Assembly (NCBI GenBank): GCA_905234265.1
Contig: CAJOHJ010000001.1
Coordinates: 124,001 to 188,000, forward strand
DNA from: an uncultured Prevotella sp.
Lineage (GTDB): Bacteria; Bacteroidota; Bacteroidia; Bacteroidales; Bacteroidaceae
Length of the DNA stretch: 64,000 bases
Reading direction: 5' to 3'
Shown: in pieces, positions 62,217 through 64,000 of the stretch
How the letters are laid out: each line of letters begins with the position of its first letter
Numbering within the stretch: position 1 is the first letter of the stretch
The notes under the pieces: model-generated
The model's database searches: none
Seen by the model: only the letters and a program-made list of their open reading frames with translations
What the model was told of the DNA's origin: nothing
Translations under genes and position numbers: made by a program

Positions 62217-64000
62217 ATGAGGACTTACAAGCTATTCATGACGCTTGTCGGCTTTGTCGGCATCCTTATGTCTACGTATTCTTGTGCAGACTGGGGAGAG
62301 GCAGATCCGCCGGCAGGCAATCAGGTGTTTCCCACGCGAGAGGCGTTTGGACCCTTCACGTTCAAAGGGCTGACAAGCCTGGCGGACGCCCCCTTCCTGA
62401 CATCCACTGTCGGCAATGCAACAGTAGTCTATGACGACCAGCTGTATACAGAAGTGCTGACGGTGGCCCCTGGCACAGTCACTATGGCCAATCCGCTGAC
62501 AGCATCGAAGCTGCAGGTGGGAGCAGGTGTGTGCATGTGGGTTAAGACAGACGATGCCGACATGTCGGGACGCATTTTCTCTTTCTCCAACGAAAGCGGC
62601 GACTCCGTGCTGAGCTTTACCACGTCAGGCAAGCTGGAAAGCTCGTTCTGGCAGCAGCCGGTGGACATTGAGTTTGACTCTGCCTACGCAGACACACTTC
62701 TGAAGGCCAACGAGTGGCACTTCATGGCCGTCCAGATAAACAACAACGCCTGCACCGTCAGCATTGACGGCCAGCAGGTGGGCAGCGCAGCCTACGACAG
62801 GGACGATGCCATGACGGCCTTCCTGAACAATGCGCCATACTTTGTCATCGGCGACGCAGAGCACAACAGCCTTAGCGTAGACAAAATCAGCCTGGTGCGC
62901 AACAACATGACCGCCAACGACATGAAGCGCCCGAACGTCACTAAGGTTATCACACTGCCAGACCCGGTATATTTCAACGACTTCAGCTCGGTGGCCGGAC
63001 TGACCATCGTTGGCGCTGGAAGCTTCGTCACTGACCAGGACTCCAACTTCGGACAGGTGTTCCAGAACGCAGCATCGACGACGCCGCGACAAAACTACCT
63101 GCTCTTGCCTGAGGACGTCCTTTCGCACTCTGCCGAGACCGAGCAGATGACCATAGGCTTCTGGGTGAACGCAGCCAACGCCGGCTCGTCGGCAGCCTAT
63201 CAGTGGGCTCCGCTGTTCATGGCTTACGGAGCTGCACCTGTGAATAACGAGAACACGTGGCCCATGCTGGCATGCCAGTATCGCGGTGTGCTGCAGCTCA
63301 ACTGCGCAGGATGGACCGACTATACCGACGCCCAGAATACGGAAGGGGTTAACACTCTCTACCATAACGACCTTGACTGGCTCGCCGACCATGAGTGGCA
63401 CTACTATACAGTCGTCTACAGCGGAGAGAATGCCAAGGTATACTTCGACGGCGAACTGAAAAACGAATGGGAGATGGACGGCGTGAACAACACACAGCGC
63501 GGACTCTACACCAACGGCGGCGACCTGAAGTACATCTGCCTCGGCGGCAATCAGGCATGGAACTGGAACGACAATGACCCGGGATTTGCCTTCGACGACT
63601 TTGTAGTCTACGACGAAGCACTCTCCGAAGAGCAGATTCAGCAGGTTATTGCCAAGAAGGCCGGAGGCTCAGTGCTTCCTGTTGACCTGCCGGAAGCATA
63701 CTATCGTAACACGTTCGACTCAGCCGACGGTCTTACCATCGTAGGAGGCGGAACGTTCCTCGATGCCGGCGACAAGCACGGAAAGGTGTTCCAGAATGTC
63801 ACGTCAACGGCTCCGCGACAGAACTACCTGCTGCTGCCCGAAGACCTGCTGACGCACTCTGCCGAAACACAGCAGCTGACAATCTCAGTGTGGGTGAACG
63901 CTAAGAATGCCGGCGAGTCGGCAACGTATATGTGGGCACCGCTGCTCACGGCCTATGCACAGAAGAACGACGAGAACACATGGCCGATGCTGGCATGCCA
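62217..64000 (+). CDS. LamG/ConA-like repeat lipoprotein (3' truncated)
   Basis: Open to the right edge, 594 codons visible. Lipoprotein-like signal with YSC near residue 23 (MRTYKLFMTLVGFVG start). Tandem beta-jelly-roll units: a divergent first one (about 45-235), then two very similar ones starting FNDFSSVAGLTIVGAG (about 255) and FDSADGLTIVGGG (about 500), each with TPRQNYLLLPED and ENTWPMLACQ. The repeat unit is about 245 residues. Concanavalin-like domains bind glycans or act as adhesins; catalytic residues are not evident. Surface exposure is likely but unproven. Confidence 0.82.
   Translation, partial: MRTYKLFMTLVGFVGILMSTYSCADWGEADPPAGNQVFPTREAFGPFTFKGLTSLADAPFLTSTVGNATVVYDDQLYTEVLTVAPGTVTMANPLTASKLQVGAGVCMWVKTDDADMSGRIFSFSNESGDSVLSFTTSGKLESSFWQQPVDIEFDSAYADTLLKANEWHFMAVQINNNACTVSIDGQQVGSAAYDRDDAMTAFLNNAPYFVIGDAEHNSLSVDKISLVRNNMTANDMKRPNVTKVITLPDPVYFNDFSSVAGLTIVGAGSFVTDQDSNFGQVFQNAASTTPRQNYLLLPEDVLSHSAETEQMTIGFWVNAANAGSSAAYQWAPLFMAYGAAPVNNENTWPMLACQYRGVLQLNCAGWTDYTDAQNTEGVNTLYHNDLDWLADHEWHYYTVVYSGENAKVYFDGELKNEWEMDGVNNTQRGLYTNGGDLKYICLGGNQAWNWNDNDPGFAFDDFVVYDEALSEEQIQQVIAKKAGGSVLPVDLPEAYYRNTFDSADGLTIVGGGTFLDAGDKHGKVFQNVTSTAPRQNYLLLPEDLLTHSAETQQLTISVWVNAKNAGESATYMWAPLLTAYAQKNDENTWPMLAC

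Noticed and set aside
1..64000. tRNA, rRNA or IS element
   Set aside because: No cloverleaf-like segments, rRNA sequence, transposase motifs or terminal inverted repeats were recognised by reading; a tRNA-scan would settle it.

Overview
The window is a chromosomal segment of a Bacteroidales bacterium, most likely a Prevotella/Segatella-type organism. Genus is inferred, not proven. The signs are moderately GC-rich genes separated by AT-rich gaps, TAnnTTTG promoter -7 boxes instead of E. coli-type -10 boxes, a trpBEGDCFA operon, a DUF4492-cydA-cydB locus, PorQ and secreted proteins with type IX secretion (T9SS)-like C-terminal tails, and multi-modular plant-glycan hydrolases. Both edges cut genes: an LTA-synthase-like sulfatase on the left and a LamG-repeat lipoprotein on the right. 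I saw no rRNA, tRNA, prophage, IS element or CRISPR array.

Layout. 1-18 kb is mostly housekeeping and envelope: class I fumarase and an M6 metalloprotease, then porQ-cmk on the minus strand, tonB-polyprenyl synthase-tatD, a prolyl oligopeptidase-dsbD pair, and a five-gene unit (GT2 glycosyltransferase, lipoprotein, small outer membrane protein, ApbE, Crp/Fnr regulator). 18-26.5 kb carries a small XRE regulator, a DUF4876-like exported protein with a TonB-type beta-barrel partner, a 45-residue peptide gene, a large T9SS-type surface protein and a Fic enzyme. 26.8-34 kb has mrp and an efflux operon (coiled-coil protein, TolC, HlyD, two ABC-2 permeases, no ATPase). 34-41.6 kb holds cytochrome bd oxidase, a nucleotidyltransferase, NrnA, a DUF4827 lipoprotein and a phosphoglucosamine mutase. 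41.8-47.2 kb has fucO and a GH43-like/GH2/malectin enzyme. 47.2-53.9 kb is the complete trp operon. 54-60.6 kb has a three-part GH43 enzyme divergent from a GH127 beta-L-arabinofuranosidase. 60.6-64 kb has a lipoprotein hydrolase, an FMN-binding protein and the LamG lipoprotein.

Strongest observations. (1) A 16-codon trp leader peptide with three consecutive Trp codons sits between the trp promoter and trpB and is followed by a terminator-like hairpin, which is a complete attenuator layout. (2) Six arrays of a 21-bp repeat are scattered between genes. One supplies the start and first ten residues of a lipoprotein signal peptide, and a different CTCACCTCT repeat supplies the hydrophobic core of another. 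Simple repeats therefore appear to have been recruited twice as lipoprotein signal sequences. (3) A 17-nt AT-rich motif occurs three times exactly, once inside a coding sequence. (4) Paired ACCC-N4-GGGT palindromes 42 bp apart lie at the mrp promoter. (5) The efflux operon lacks an ATPase, tatD carries an in-frame 42-nt duplication, and one receptor start codon lies in an inverted repeat.
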